Shown here one piece after another: positions 18,382 through 28,084 of a stretch of DNA of 47,004 nt. Within the stretch, counting starts at the first letter, position 1; the number at the start of each line of letters is the position of its first letter. A model generated the notes under the pieces. It was given only the letters and a program-made list of their open reading frames with translations, was not told where the DNA came from and did not search any database. Position numbers and translations under genes: made by a program. The DNA comes from Microcoleus sp. GA_180221_E-2-1-MAG-45_12 (GTDB taxonomy: Bacteria > Cyanobacteriota > Cyanobacteriia > Cyanobacteriales > JAAUUE01), in NCBI GenBank assembly GCA_020692245.1, contig JAIMKT010000012.1:27487-74490 (forward strand). Direction: 5' to 3'.

Positions 18382-19875
18382 CTATTTTTCTAAGGTAGCT
18401 TCACCTCGGCGGTACAATTCCCTAGCGTAGTCTGTCCAAGTACCCTGTCCCCAATAGCGGAAGCAACTAGTTTGCACTAAAAGATTATAAAGAAGGGCTT
18501 CTTGGTAATCTGTCCCTTGGGTGACTGCGGGATTTTCTTGACAGGAGCCATCGTACTTTTTGTGAAAATTGGCACTGAGCTGATTCATCGGTTCCAAAAC
18601 ATTTTCATAACCAGCCACCCAACTGAGATTATTTGTCCAAGAAGCTCCATCCATGGAAAATTGGTGATCCGTTGCCTTGAGTTCGGCGATCGCCTCTTCC
18701 ACCGCTTCGGGAGTTGCTTGGTCTGGATCCACCCTCTGCCAAATTTTGTGTTGATGCACCCCTTGACACACCGGATAATCTTCAGGGTTTACCCCCGCCG
18801 CCTCAATTAATTCTAAATACTCGGTGCCATGCAAACCCACAACCCCTGCCACACTCCGCCCATGCTCCCGCAACTCCTGCCACAGGGGCTGAAAACCTCT
18901 AGGAAATTCATTCATCATCACCCCGCCATTTTCCCCGTCGGCAATTTGCGTTACCAAAGCAGGAATAGACACATTTCCCACCTGCTGCCGTCCCCGACCC
19001 TTGGCTTCATGGTAGGGCTGCATCTGGGCAACTAGCTTCGTATCCGAGCCTTGGGTTTTAATCAAAGCGGTAATACTAATAGTTTCCCCGTGGGAGTTGC
19101 GGGCAACTAAGCGATTGGGAATATATTTATCATCCTGACGCAAACTAGAACCATCAGGACGTTCTACACTATGTTCCTGCACCATCAGCCATCGATAGCC
19201 GCATTCCTTCAGTGCCTTGATGTATTCGTACAAAGTATCAGGATGGTTAGGCAGGTGCATTTCTGGGGGCGAAAACCCCTTGACCCGCTTCAGGGCTTCC
19301 ACCCCAAAGATCGAGGCAAAGTGATGCTGCCAAGCTTGGATTTGCAGTTTGATATCAGGAATCGGCGTGGAAGGGACAACGGCATGGCTCCACATAGTTC
19401 CTAGCCATTCTACGTAGGGCTGGTATTGGGGATTGCAGGTAATATTTTTGAGCTTGTCAATAATATCTTCTCGTCCCATCTGTACTAAACCCCAGAGCAG
19501 ATTTCCCGAATAATCCAACATGATCCGGGGGTTGTCTCCTTGGGCAACTAGGTCGGGGATAAATTCTCCCATGCGGGCATAGCACCAAGCAAAAACTCCA
19601 GCGTTATGGTTGTCGCCTTCCCCTTGGTGTTCAAACATATATTGGAGATGGTTAATTAATTCCCCGTTGGCTCCGGCAGGAATGGTGGGCTGATGCATGT
19701 GGAGGGCGCAGGCAAAGCCAGAGGTGATCTGATCGAGACGCAGATTAGTTGTTGGCAGAAATAATAGATCATGGTGGTTGACGATCGAGCTAATTTCCGT
19801 TTCCCAACCACTAATAATTGGCAGGATCGATCGAAGTTCTCCAAGGGATTTAGGAGAGAAAATAGCAGAATTCAT
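18382..19875 (-). CDS. Glycoside hydrolase family 57-like protein
   Basis: About 497 residues. HMHQPTIPAG at about 59-68 is the first conserved GH57 motif, and the rest follows a GH57 (beta/alpha)7-barrel pattern with GFSPPEMHLP, GYRWLMVQEHS and MMNEFPRGFQ. GH57 enzymes include amylases, 4-alpha-glucanotransferases and branching enzymes acting on alpha-glucans with a retaining Glu/Asp pair; the substrate here is unknown. Catalytic Glu candidates lie in PPEMHLP and the later acidic motifs but were not assigned. The start at ATG 19875 follows AGGAAG at eight bases; an upstream GTG at 19884 has no room for a ribosome site. It is 40 bases upstream of the histidine kinase. Confidence 0.82.
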   Translation of the reverse strand: MNSAIFSPKSLGELRSILPIISGWETEISSIVNHHDLLFLPTTNLRLDQITSGFACALHMHQPTIPAGANGELINHLQYMFEHQGEGDNHNAGVFAWCYARMGEFIPDLVAQGDNPRIMLDYSGNLLWGLVQMGREDIIDKLKNITCNPQYQPYVEWLGTMWSHAVVPSTPIPDIKLQIQAWQHHFASIFGVEALKRVKGFSPPEMHLPNHPDTLYEYIKALKECGYRWLMVQEHSVERPDGSSLRQDDKYIPNRLVARNSHGETISITALIKTQGSDTKLVAQMQPYHEAKGRGRQQVGNVSIPALVTQIADGENGGVMMNEFPRGFQPLWQELREHGRSVAGVVGLHGTEYLELIEAAGVNPEDYPVCQGVHQHKIWQRVDPDQATPEAVEEAIAELKATDHQFSMDGASWTNNLSWVAGYENVLEPMNQLSANFHKKYDGSCQENPAVTQGTDYQEALLYNLLVQTSCFRYWGQGTWTDYARELYRRGEATLEK

Positions 19876-20418
19876 AAAAATCACTTCCTGAGAAATTAAT
19901 TAGATAATTTAAGTTAGGTAAAAGCTAAATTTAATAGAAATTAGAAACACATCTTCAGTTTTTCTACAATCTAAAATATGCAGTTTAAATTTATTTATAA
20001 TCAAGCTTTGAGTTTAACCATAATCATAGAGTATTGATTCCCTATTTCTCAAACAAGCTTTATTAAGTAACATCAAGGTTTGCTCAATCTAATCAAGAAT
20101 TTCTAACTAATTACAAGTCAAAACCTATGCAAAATCATTGTGAAACATATCTTCAAATATATCTTTTAGGACTTTTCTAGAATCAGAGCTGATTTGGCTA
20201 TTCTCCAGATAGACATCTACAATAAATGCTAATAAAAATAGATATGTAGAAGACCATTTAAACTATTTTTTTAGACTACAATTATATTTATGTAGGGTTC
20301 CGAAAGTCGATCGAAGAAACCAGTGTTAACTTCTAGACAAAGGTTAAAATCCTGATCAAAATCATACTCAACTCAACTCAACTCAGCAATCAAACTCAAA
20401 ATCTGCCAAGGAGAATCT
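19876..20418. other. Divergent AT-rich spacer upstream of the GG-leader gene
   Basis: A strongly AT-rich 543-base region between divergent genes with no convincing open frame or RNA gene. Near the right end it holds four tandem ACTCA units (20366-20385) and the strong Shine-Dalgarno AAGGAG (20408-20413) of the gene at 20419. Its length leaves room for regulation of that gene, but no operator was identified. Confidence 0.5.
20366..20385. repeat. ACTCA pentamer tandem repeat
   Basis: Four perfect tandem ACTCA units in the 5' leader region of the GG-leader gene, ending about 33 bases before its ATG. Whether it is a binding site or a slippage product is unknown. Confidence 0.7.
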
Positions 20419-20772
20419 ATGACAACTAATCTTCAGCCTAATGCTCTTTTCACCGACCTTGATGAAACAGCAATGGAAACCACCACTGGCGGTAGAGTCA
20501 CCAATAGGTTTCTGAACCGTTGGGCCGCTAGAGTCATCGCTGGAACCCCTAATTTAGGAAGAATTTCTCAGCGTTTTGTCAACGAATTTTATCTAGGAAA
20601 CCTCAGAGCTGTCAGAGTCACCAACTGGTCGGCAACTACCACTGATGCCAATAAAGCTGCTTGGAAAACTGCTGCCCCCCTAGTCAGTAGCTATCTTGAT
20701 TCTGGTGCGCCGATCACTGGACTGACCTCTGCCGCTACCACCTCTGTCCGTTCTTTCCTAACCTTGTTCTAA
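20419..20772 (+). CDS. Double-glycine-leader secreted peptide/protein (possible RiPP precursor)
   Basis: A 117-residue protein. Residues 9-25 read ALFTDLDETAMETTTGG, the acidic leader with a Gly-Gly end seen in precursors cleaved and exported by C39-peptidase ABC transporters in cyanobacteria. Cleavage after Gly25 would leave a 92-residue core with many Thr, Ser, Ala, Asn and Arg and no cysteine. That excludes lanthionine, sactipeptide and disulfide chemistry. No transporter or modification enzyme is adjacent. The gene has a perfect AAGGAG at five bases, a long private upstream region and a strong terminator at 20802, so it is a monocistronic, probably well expressed unit. I do not recognise the core. 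A plain secreted protein is as likely as a modified peptide. Confidence 0.75.
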   Translation: MTTNLQPNALFTDLDETAMETTTGGRVTNRFLNRWAARVIAGTPNLGRISQRFVNEFYLGNLRAVRVTNWSATTTDANKAAWKTAAPLVSSYLDSGAPITGLTSAATTSVRSFLTLF

Positions 20773-20801
20773 TCTCTCTGTTGAGAAAATTTTTTCAGGC
20801 T

Positions 20802-20824
20802 CCCCGTCAAGAGGCGGGGTTTTT
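20802..20824 (+). terminator. Intrinsic terminator of the GG-leader gene
   Basis: A 7-bp stem CCCCGTC/GGCGGGG (one G-T wobble) with loop AAGA is followed at once by TTTTT. It lies 30 bases after the stop codon at 20772. This is a textbook rho-independent terminator on the plus strand. Confidence 0.92.
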
Positions 20825-20874
20825 AGTGGCTTTTGATTAATAGCGATCGCTTTTGAGGAGAGTTCTCTCAAGGG

Positions 20875-20914
20875 AAAATCCCTAGACCAACTTTAATTTG
20901 GCTGGACTAGGGAT
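20875..20914 (-). terminator. Probable terminator of the DUF11 operon
   Basis: The perfect inverted repeat ATCCCTAG/CTAGGGAT (20878-20885 and 20907-20914) with partial inner pairing (CCAA/TTGG) is followed on the minus strand by TTTT. It lies 53 bases past the end of the gene at 20968. The T-run is short, so efficiency is uncertain. Confidence 0.65.
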
Positions 20915-20967
20915 CATATCTTTGTTTCTATTTTTTGAGAACTTGCGAGAATTGAGAGTAACCAGAA

Positions 20968-23900
20968 CTACTGGATTAGTACCCGGAAGCGGACAAAGCC
21001 GACATTGTTGGGCGATCGATTACTAACCCTTGGAATCTGCATATACACAGCCCCGTTGGGGTTATTCGGGCTAGGGCAGGGACTAGGAGCAGGAGTGAGT
21101 GGCGGGATAAATCGACCCGCATCAGCATCTGTGGCATTAGTTTGGGGAGTTTCTACCCCATCCAATCGGAGCAGAGAACCCAAGCCTGTACCGTAGGTGT
21201 CACCCAAGAAAGTTGCCCCCGCCGGAGTCGGATCGCAGAATAGGAAATTATCCGCCGTTCCCGTGCCATCAGAGAGAAAATACACCGTATACTCCAACTG
21301 ATCGCCGCTCTGTAACAAGCCTGTTTCCCCAATCCGCACCAAACCAAAGGGTGATAGATTTGCCCAACCGGGAGCATCATCATTGACATCATTAGCATCG
21401 TTGATCAAGGTATTAAAGTTAATCCCCGGCACCACTACCCCATTTCTAAAGGCATTAGTCATTCTTTTCACAAGGCGAATATTCGGTAAACCCGTGAATT
21501 GAATTGGGGTGGGAGTAATGTCGTCGCTGGTCGTGCCGTTACCATTAGCATCTGCGATCGTGCCATCGGTGGAAATATCACTCACCACGACTCCATTGGG
21601 ATCCGTTCCCCGAACAGTAACGCTGGCAAAGTAGGGACCCGTATTAAAGCCCGGAGTCACCTGTACCCTAAAGGTAATCCTGCCCGTAGCTCCGGGATTA
21701 AGAATATTCCCTGCCCCCAAGAGGTTTTGCAGATCAGTACCGTTGAAGGCTGGATTAATTATAAAGTCGGAGCTATCTACCGACAACACCACAAAGCCCT
21801 GGACTCCGCTAAAGGTTCTTACTAGGTCAATAATGGCTTGCAAGTCACTCAAGGGTTGGGTGCTTGTATTAGTGATGGTGACGGTAAACTGAACTGTCTC
21901 TGTGCCATTCCGGTTATTTGTTGGCGGGTTATTGACCTGTAGGGTAGTACCAATGACGGACGGAATCAAAGGCGAAGGAGTGGGAGTTGGTGTCGGAATA
22001 ATGGGAATAATCGGCAATCCAGTATTCGGATCCGTTGGCGGATTTGGGTCTGGTTCGCCGGTGGCTACGGTAGTTGTGGCAGCAGCAGAGTTGTTCCCGG
22101 TGTTGGGTTCGGCACTGGTGGTGCTAATACGGGCAATCCCAGTTAGGCTAATGGGGGTGTCTGGAGCTTGGAAGACAAAGTTATAGCTAGTAGTTGCTCC
22201 CCTGCCAAAGGACGGAATCGGCGCACAGACGATCGTGGATGCACTGGCATTATAAACACAACCATCTGGGACACTAACCACGGTGACTCCGGCTGGCACA
22301 TCGTAGCTAACCGTTACATTCTCCGCATTGGCTGTTCCCACATTCCTTGCTGTTAGGGTCACATTAAAGGTACTTCCGGGCGGCACGGAGGGAGGAGCAG
22401 TTACTCCAATGGCAACATCAACTACCGGGGGGACGATCGGTGGACCTGGCGGTGGGGTTGGCGTAGGATTAGAAACAAAGGTCGATCGATTATTTCGTAA
22501 CAATAAGCCATTCGGATCGCTAACTAGGTTAACTTCATTATCAGCAGCAACCACTGCTGTATTACTCAGACTTCCCCCCACACCAGCAGCTAGTTGAAAG
22601 GTAGTGGAGATATTCCGAACCTCACCGGGAGCTAGATTTCCCAAATTACAGGGAAAAGCAGTGACACAAGCCCCTGTGTTAGAAACAAAAGTTCCCCCAG
22701 TTGGAGCGGGGTCATTAACTACAACATTGTTTCCTACAGCATTACCAACGTTACGAATCCGTAAATTGTAAGTAATTGTGCCTCCGGGTGTGTAGATGGC
22801 TGGTCCAGTCTTGAGAATATCTAAGTCTGGGATGCCATTCATTGGGTTAATTACTTGGGTATTCACTGTTGATTTCAGAAACCGATCTAAAATTACCACT
22901 GCTGTATTTTCTAGATTTGTCCCATCGGCAGTACCCGGAGCAACTGTCCCATTTACAGTAATGATTAATCTTGAGCCAGCATTGATGTTAACGATCGAGT
23001 CAATATTCCCATTCCCACTTCCCGGAGTCATCTGCCCCACCCCCGGCAAAGTCTCATCAGAACTCAGAGCAAATCGATGGTTCCAATTTACACCTGTAAG
23101 TTCAGGAGGCAGGATATCTTGCACCTTAACTCCCCTTGCATCGCAAGTCCCCCGATTAGTAACCCGGATCGTATAAGTAAGAGGTCCCCCTGCTACAACT
23201 GCTGCTGGATTAGCAGTTTTCTGCACATCTATCACAATATTCGGACTCTGGGTTGGTAGGGTTCCAAAGTCAGTTAGAATGCCAACCGGAGTATTTATAA
23301 CTACGCCAGGGGAAACAGAGCCATTACTAGTGTTGATCCTAACAAGACGACTAGGTGCCAAGTTAGTAACAACAGGATTTGCGGTAACATCAACTAATTG
23401 ATCGTTTTGGTTGGAGTATAGTTGACCATCAGGACCAAAAGCTAGAGAGTTTGAATTTGTAACTATAGGAGGTATGCCAGTTGTGACTAGAGTCGATATA
23501 CCAGTAGCGACATTGACTGAATATAACCTAAGTTGACTGCCATTAGGATTAACAATATTATCAGGAGGAGGGGCAGGATTAGTGAGGATAGGAGGCTGAA
23601 GAATTGTCACAAATAAAATATCAGGATTTGTTGGAGAAAAAGCGATATCTCCACTACCAGTAGGTAAGGCAGGGGTAATAGTTACTTCAGATGTTGCTCC
23701 GGTATTTTTATTGACAACAAAAAGTCTGTTGTTAGCAGTGGATGCATAGATATCACCATTAGCTCTTTGAGCCATTTTGATAAAAACATCACTTCCAGCT
23801 GGCTCTGGCGGGGTTAATATGGGAGGATTAACATTAGTATTGCCAACAAATTGATCAGCGCCTGTAATCGGATCAAAGTATCTTACCTCTGATGCACCAC

Positions 23901-24234
23901 CTCCTTGGTTACCTCGAATATAAAAAATTCTCCCTGTCTGTGCATCTCTAGAAATCGCCGCAGTGTTAAATCCTAGAGTACCTACCCTGAGAGATTCTCC
24001 TGTACCAATATCTACAGCAAATAAGCCTGCTGCTAAAGGGTTATTGTCAGAAGCGTAGAAGACGTTGGGGACACACTCGTTTGCGGCTAGTAGGGCTTTG
24101 GCGGGGGGGGCAATGCCAAATAAGGTGACGGTGCTAATAACAAAGGTGCAGGTAAATAGCCCTAGGAGAAAGAATCTGGAGAGGGTTTGCCAAGGGGTTG
24201 AGGTTTTGATCCACTTGTTGAGGGTTTTGAGCAT
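20968..24234 (-). CDS. Secreted DUF11-repeat protein with N-terminal propeller-like domain
   Basis: 1088 residues. An N-terminal hydrophobic signal segment (about 18-48, ending near PPAKALLA) is followed by a beta-propeller-like region (about 55-330; FYASDNNPLAAGLFAVD, GRIFYIRG). Then come several DUF11/CARDB-type Ig repeats, for example VDVQKTANPAAVVAGGPLTY (about 335), LDILKTGPAIYTPGGTITYN and RLVKRMTNAF near the C-terminus. Pro-rich linkers (PTPTPTPSP) separate repeats. DUF11 domains build stalk- or wall-like extracellular proteins; no sorting motif or anchor is visible, so release or attachment to the barrel protein is possible. It is the last gene of a three-gene unit, 65 bases after the barrel gene. 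Exact function unknown. Confidence 0.83.
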   Translation of the reverse strand: MLKTLNKWIKTSTPWQTLSRFFLLGLFTCTFVISTVTLFGIAPPAKALLAANECVPNVFYASDNNPLAAGLFAVDIGTGESLRVGTLGFNTAAISRDAQTGRIFYIRGNQGGGASEVRYFDPITGADQFVGNTNVNPPILTPPEPAGSDVFIKMAQRANGDIYASTANNRLFVVNKNTGATSEVTITPALPTGSGDIAFSPTNPDILFVTILQPPILTNPAPPPDNIVNPNGSQLRLYSVNVATGISTLVTTGIPPIVTNSNSLAFGPDGQLYSNQNDQLVDVTANPVVTNLAPSRLVRINTSNGSVSPGVVINTPVGILTDFGTLPTQSPNIVIDVQKTANPAAVVAGGPLTYTIRVTNRGTCDARGVKVQDILPPELTGVNWNHRFALSSDETLPGVGQMTPGSGNGNIDSIVNINAGSRLIITVNGTVAPGTADGTNLENTAVVILDRFLKSTVNTQVINPMNGIPDLDILKTGPAIYTPGGTITYNLRIRNVGNAVGNNVVVNDPAPTGGTFVSNTGACVTAFPCNLGNLAPGEVRNISTTFQLAAGVGGSLSNTAVVAADNEVNLVSDPNGLLLRNNRSTFVSNPTPTPPPGPPIVPPVVDVAIGVTAPPSVPPGSTFNVTLTARNVGTANAENVTVSYDVPAGVTVVSVPDGCVYNASASTIVCAPIPSFGRGATTSYNFVFQAPDTPISLTGIARISTTSAEPNTGNNSAAATTTVATGEPDPNPPTDPNTGLPIIPIIPTPTPTPSPLIPSVIGTTLQVNNPPTNNRNGTETVQFTVTITNTSTQPLSDLQAIIDLVRTFSGVQGFVVLSVDSSDFIINPAFNGTDLQNLLGAGNILNPGATGRITFRVQVTPGFNTGPYFASVTVRGTDPNGVVVSDISTDGTIADANGNGTTSDDITPTPIQFTGLPNIRLVKRMTNAFRNGVVVPGINFNTLINDANDVNDDAPGWANLSPFGLVRIGETGLLQSGDQLEYTVYFLSDGTGTADNFLFCDPTPAGATFLGDTYGTGLGSLLRLDGVETPQTNATDADAGRFIPPLTPAPSPCPSPNNPNGAVYMQIPRVSNRSPNNVGFVRFRVLIQ

Positions 24235-24299
24235 AACGAGTATCGGGGGTCTGGTTTAGGTATCTGTTTAGGTATCGAAGGATTATCTAAGTAGATTTT

Positions 24300-27200
24300 T
24301 TATCTAGAAGAAATGGGAGTACCTGCATCATTGGCAGGAACTGTTGTGGTATCAAGGGTTTCTGGGGGAGTTTCCGCCACGGTGGTTCTGGGTTGGGGCG
24401 CTTGTCTGCCGAAGCCATCCCAGAGTTCATTGACCTTGAGAGTGACTCCAAAATAAATGCCGCCACGGGAACGGAACCCAGAAAAATCGTTATCGCTGAC
24501 ACTGCCGAAACTGTAGCCCACGTAGGTGCGTAAATCTGGGGAGATATAATAACCTGCTTCCAGCGCCAAGCCCAATTCTCCGAAATTAACGGAGGGTTGC
24601 CCAATCCACCGGGCTTCCGCAGCGAGGTCGGCTCGGTAGTCGTAACGGTAGGTAGCTCGAATCTGCCCCAAGAGGACAGTGCTGTCGGTGCTGATATTGT
24701 TGGCAAGGAAACTTGTACTTTGGCGGAGGGCGTAACGTCCATAAAATTCCCACTGCCAATCCGGGGCGTAGATGCCTTCGATCGACAACAGATGATCCCG
24801 TGAGCCAGCCCCAGAACCATTGAGGAGGTCATCGGGAATTGTATTGGGGTTACTGCGGTATTGATAGCTCAACAGGGCATTAAACCTGTCATCATTGGGA
24901 TCTCGCCATGCTAAACCCAAGCGGAAACTGGCAGTATCACCGATCCGCAGAAGTTGGTTAGAAGAGCCTGCTTGCTGATAACGAACGAGAGCCGTGAGAG
25001 CTTCCGATACTTTTCCGGCGGCTGCCGCAGTAATTACCGTATTATTACCAGCACTGCTAGTCCGGCGTTCAACTCTGGCACTGGCTTGAAACTCTGGGTT
25101 GGGATTATATTCCACACCGACACTGTAGGATTGTCCGCCGAAGTTACCGAGACTAGAGGAAGTTTGTCCTGTGGCAAAGGGTTGGGCGAACTGGGTTCCG
25201 GCTCCGGTGTTGGCAAAGAGGTTGTTAAAAATATATTCGTAGGTAGCATTAATCCGTAGTCCCGGACTCACGACCCAAGAGTGGTTCAGCCCGATCGCTC
25301 CCTGACCAATTACGCCATTTACCCCAGAGTAGACCGAGTACCGACTTGTAACAGCCGTGTTTTCCCCCAGACGACTTTCAGCGATCGTATCTAAGCTAGT
25401 CAGGCTATCCCTGCCAAAAATCCGAGCATCAAGGAACTGGTGAGCCAACCGGACATTCACGCCTTGCATCACCCGCCAATCCAAGCCGAGGGTCGATCGA
25501 TTGGGATAAAGAGTATCACCATCACCCAGATTTAATTCATTTTGCGCCCGGAAGCTGAGATTTTCCGTAATTGGGACATTGGCTCGGGAGACAATCTGGG
25601 TAGAGTTGCCATTGCCAAGGAGGTTGGTGCGATCGACCCGATTGCGGTTAACTAAATCAATCCCCAACTGGGTACTGCCAAAGTATTGCTGAATCCCAGC
25701 CCGGAAAGTAGTTAAGGTATTATCAATTCTTGCTCCCGGTGGAGTTTCGGGGACGGGGTTAAATAAATCAAAAAGCCGTGTCCGCACAGGGGGAGCGATG
25801 CCGTAGTTGGCTTCATAATCAATCCCTGCCGTCAAAGTAGTGGTGCTGCCTAGACGGGCGGAGACATTACCACCGTAGCGAGTTTGTCCGGGGCTGAAGC
25901 TGGTGGTGGCGTTGTTGGCAAAGTTTTCTGTGACCGATCGATAGTAGGCTCTGGCGGCTATTCCCGGAGTAATCGTCGTATCTGCTTCTAGACGGTAAGC
26001 GTTGCCAAATAAATCTCCCAAAGCAATGGTATTGTTTCGAGACCGGGCAAATTCCCCAATAATTCTGCCATTCCCCAGAGGGATTTGAAAATCTCCACCG
26101 TATAGCTCAAACAACTGCATTCCCATGTTTTCCCGCAGGTAGGTAGTCCCCACAAAAGCCTGTTGAGTTTGGTCTAAGCCCTGCAAAAAGTTGTACTGCA
26201 AACGCCCAGCATAGAGGTTCGCATCCCCGGCATTCAGGGATTCATGCTGGTAAGTCACCACAATTCGCCGTACTAGGGTATTGCCAAAGGGATCAAAATC
26301 GAGAGCAAGGATGGGACGACGGAAAATCAGCGTGCCTCGATCGTAGTCAATTTCGTAATCCTGACCCCGGTTGAGTTGCCTACGTTCTACCACTGTGCCG
26401 GGGCGGTTCTGCTCCTCTGTTTCCACAAAGACATCTTCACTGCCACCAATTACTAAACGGCGAGAAAGGAAGTAAAAGCCACTAGTACCATCGGGGACGA
26501 TCGCATCCCGTTGAAAACCCTGAATATTGTAGCTATAGAGAGCTGTCACTTGCAGATCCCCAAAACTAAAATTCCCCTTGAAACCGTGCAACTGGCGAGT
26601 AATGGAGGTAAACAACTGAGAGCTTCTTGCCAATTCCCTAGTGCTGTAGTCTCCCCACATCAGGTAATCAGTCTCGGCTCCGGGAGTGGGGGAAGTCCGC
26701 TCAAACCGGAGGAAAATACTATCCCTAGAAGGGGTGAGATAATCCACACGGGAACTATCCCCATAGACGGGGTATTGCTGTTCACAAAATTGTTGATCTT
26801 GGTACAGCCTTGTCGTCCCATCACAGCGTTCGTTGAGGTTCCGCCGGGTATTAATCGCCCCCAAGAATAACCATTCCCCAATGCTGCCCGTGGCAAATAC
26901 CTGCGCTCCAGCATTGACTTCGTAGCGGTTATCGTTGATTAGATCAGGACGGAGAAAATCTCGCCGACTGCCCCAGTAGTTCAAACCCCGTGGGCCCACG
27001 CGCAGGTCAATTACCCCGGTTGCGATCGAGGGACGCAGATTCGTAATAAATTCTACTTGGGTGAAAGTCTCAATTTCTCGGTTAATCAGCCGATTATTTA
27101 GGGCAAGATTAGGATTACTTAAGGGGTTAGTAGGATCACTAGAACTCCCTAGAGTGGTTACAGAGCCTTGCCGAAATTCGGTGGGATCAAAATTTTCTTG

Positions 27201-28079
27201 GACGATCGCTGCCGCCCGGATCCGCACCCGTTGCGCCTCAATCCCCGACTGTAACTGCACCGTAAACAACCCATTTTCAGCGATGACCTGAAAACCCAAC
27301 AAATCTAAATCCGCATCTGTGCCGACAAATCTACCCGCACTAGTGGTCAGGGTGACAATCTGCTCCGTGGGTTCCGTAACTAGATTCCCTTCTCGGTCAA
27401 CGATTCTGCCCGTAAATGTGAGGAGCGATCGACCATCGGCAACTACCCGCCCGTCTCCGGTGACACTAAGCTCAATTTTGGTACTGGGAGTGTTGGCATC
27501 CAGAAGTTCTTCTGGAGATAATGAGGCTGGAGATAAGGTGGGACTAGGTGTGGGACTGGGTGTGGGGCTGGGGGCTGGGTTCGGACTCAGGGGAGTAGGT
27601 TCAGGACTAGATGGCTCGATCGGGGTCAGGGGTGGAGCCAAGGGGGGAGCTTGGGAAATATTACCGGAATTACTGGAATTATTAGCAGTATTAAAATCAC
27701 CAGAATTATTACTCAAAGCATTATCTAAAGTATTACCTCGATGATCACCCGAATTATCATTCCTCAAAATATTTTGGAAATTATCCCCTTCCTGTCCTGA
27801 TCTTGGCAAAACCTCTGGTATGGATGACAAAGAAAGATTGCTAGTAGAGTGGTAACTTACTTGAGCTTGATTTAATTGGTTATGGGTTACAGGGAGCGAC
27901 CCTAAACCATTGTTGGGAATAGTTTGGGGATTTGAGGCGGGCGAATCTTCGGCTCTGATTCCTTCTGCCCCTACTCCTTCAATAACGCCTATAGAGGCGA
28001 GGAAAACCAAAATTAAAAAACTAGAATGGAGGGGAGTGGAGCGACGTTTACGCATAGGTTTACGCAGATTATGTTTCAT
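24300..28079 (-). CDS. Outer-membrane beta-barrel protein with periplasmic Ig-like domain
   Basis: 1259 residues. A basic N-terminus and hydrophobic signal (about 15-38) are followed by a long N/S/P-rich spacer with a PSPTPSPTPSPTLSP tract (about 40-190). An invasin/Ig-like domain follows (about 195-290; LSVTGDGRVVADGRSLLTFTG). The remaining 900 residues alternate short amphipathic strands and turns with many Y, F, R and N (for example GRLQYNFLQG, TYEYIFNN, GRYALRQS), ending in RGGIYFGVTLKV, as in large outer-membrane beta-barrels. No TonB box or plug signature was recognised. It is cotranscribed with two DUF11 proteins (gaps of 5 and 65 bases) and may export, assemble or anchor them. That role is inference; an enzyme-free porin or receptor remains possible. 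Confidence 0.78.
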   Translation of the reverse strand: MKHNLRKPMRKRRSTPLHSSFLILVFLASIGVIEGVGAEGIRAEDSPASNPQTIPNNGLGSLPVTHNQLNQAQVSYHSTSNLSLSSIPEVLPRSGQEGDNFQNILRNDNSGDHRGNTLDNALSNNSGDFNTANNSSNSGNISQAPPLAPPLTPIEPSSPEPTPLSPNPAPSPTPSPTPSPTLSPASLSPEELLDANTPSTKIELSVTGDGRVVADGRSLLTFTGRIVDREGNLVTEPTEQIVTLTTSAGRFVGTDADLDLLGFQVIAENGLFTVQLQSGIEAQRVRIRAAAIVQENFDPTEFRQGSVTTLGSSSDPTNPLSNPNLALNNRLINREIETFTQVEFITNLRPSIATGVIDLRVGPRGLNYWGSRRDFLRPDLINDNRYEVNAGAQVFATGSIGEWLFLGAINTRRNLNERCDGTTRLYQDQQFCEQQYPVYGDSSRVDYLTPSRDSIFLRFERTSPTPGAETDYLMWGDYSTRELARSSQLFTSITRQLHGFKGNFSFGDLQVTALYSYNIQGFQRDAIVPDGTSGFYFLSRRLVIGGSEDVFVETEEQNRPGTVVERRQLNRGQDYEIDYDRGTLIFRRPILALDFDPFGNTLVRRIVVTYQHESLNAGDANLYAGRLQYNFLQGLDQTQQAFVGTTYLRENMGMQLFELYGGDFQIPLGNGRIIGEFARSRNNTIALGDLFGNAYRLEADTTITPGIAARAYYRSVTENFANNATTSFSPGQTRYGGNVSARLGSTTTLTAGIDYEANYGIAPPVRTRLFDLFNPVPETPPGARIDNTLTTFRAGIQQYFGSTQLGIDLVNRNRVDRTNLLGNGNSTQIVSRANVPITENLSFRAQNELNLGDGDTLYPNRSTLGLDWRVMQGVNVRLAHQFLDARIFGRDSLTSLDTIAESRLGENTAVTSRYSVYSGVNGVIGQGAIGLNHSWVVSPGLRINATYEYIFNNLFANTGAGTQFAQPFATGQTSSSLGNFGGQSYSVGVEYNPNPEFQASARVERRTSSAGNNTVITAAAAGKVSEALTALVRYQQAGSSNQLLRIGDTASFRLGLAWRDPNDDRFNALLSYQYRSNPNTIPDDLLNGSGAGSRDHLLSIEGIYAPDWQWEFYGRYALRQSTSFLANNISTDSTVLLGQIRATYRYDYRADLAAEARWIGQPSVNFGELGLALEAGYYISPDLRTYVGYSFGSVSDNDFSGFRSRGGIYFGVTLKVNELWDGFGRQAPQPRTTVAETPPETLDTTTVPANDAGTPISSR

Positions 28080-28084
28080 GATAT

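Noticed and set aside
20419-20772. Classical lanthipeptide or microcin precursor
   Set aside because: The predicted core has no cysteine and no modification enzymes are adjacent.
24287-24832. 181-codon frame antiparallel-frame to the barrel gene's 3' end
   Set aside because: It overlaps the barrel gene in another frame, resembles no known protein and shows no ribosome site.
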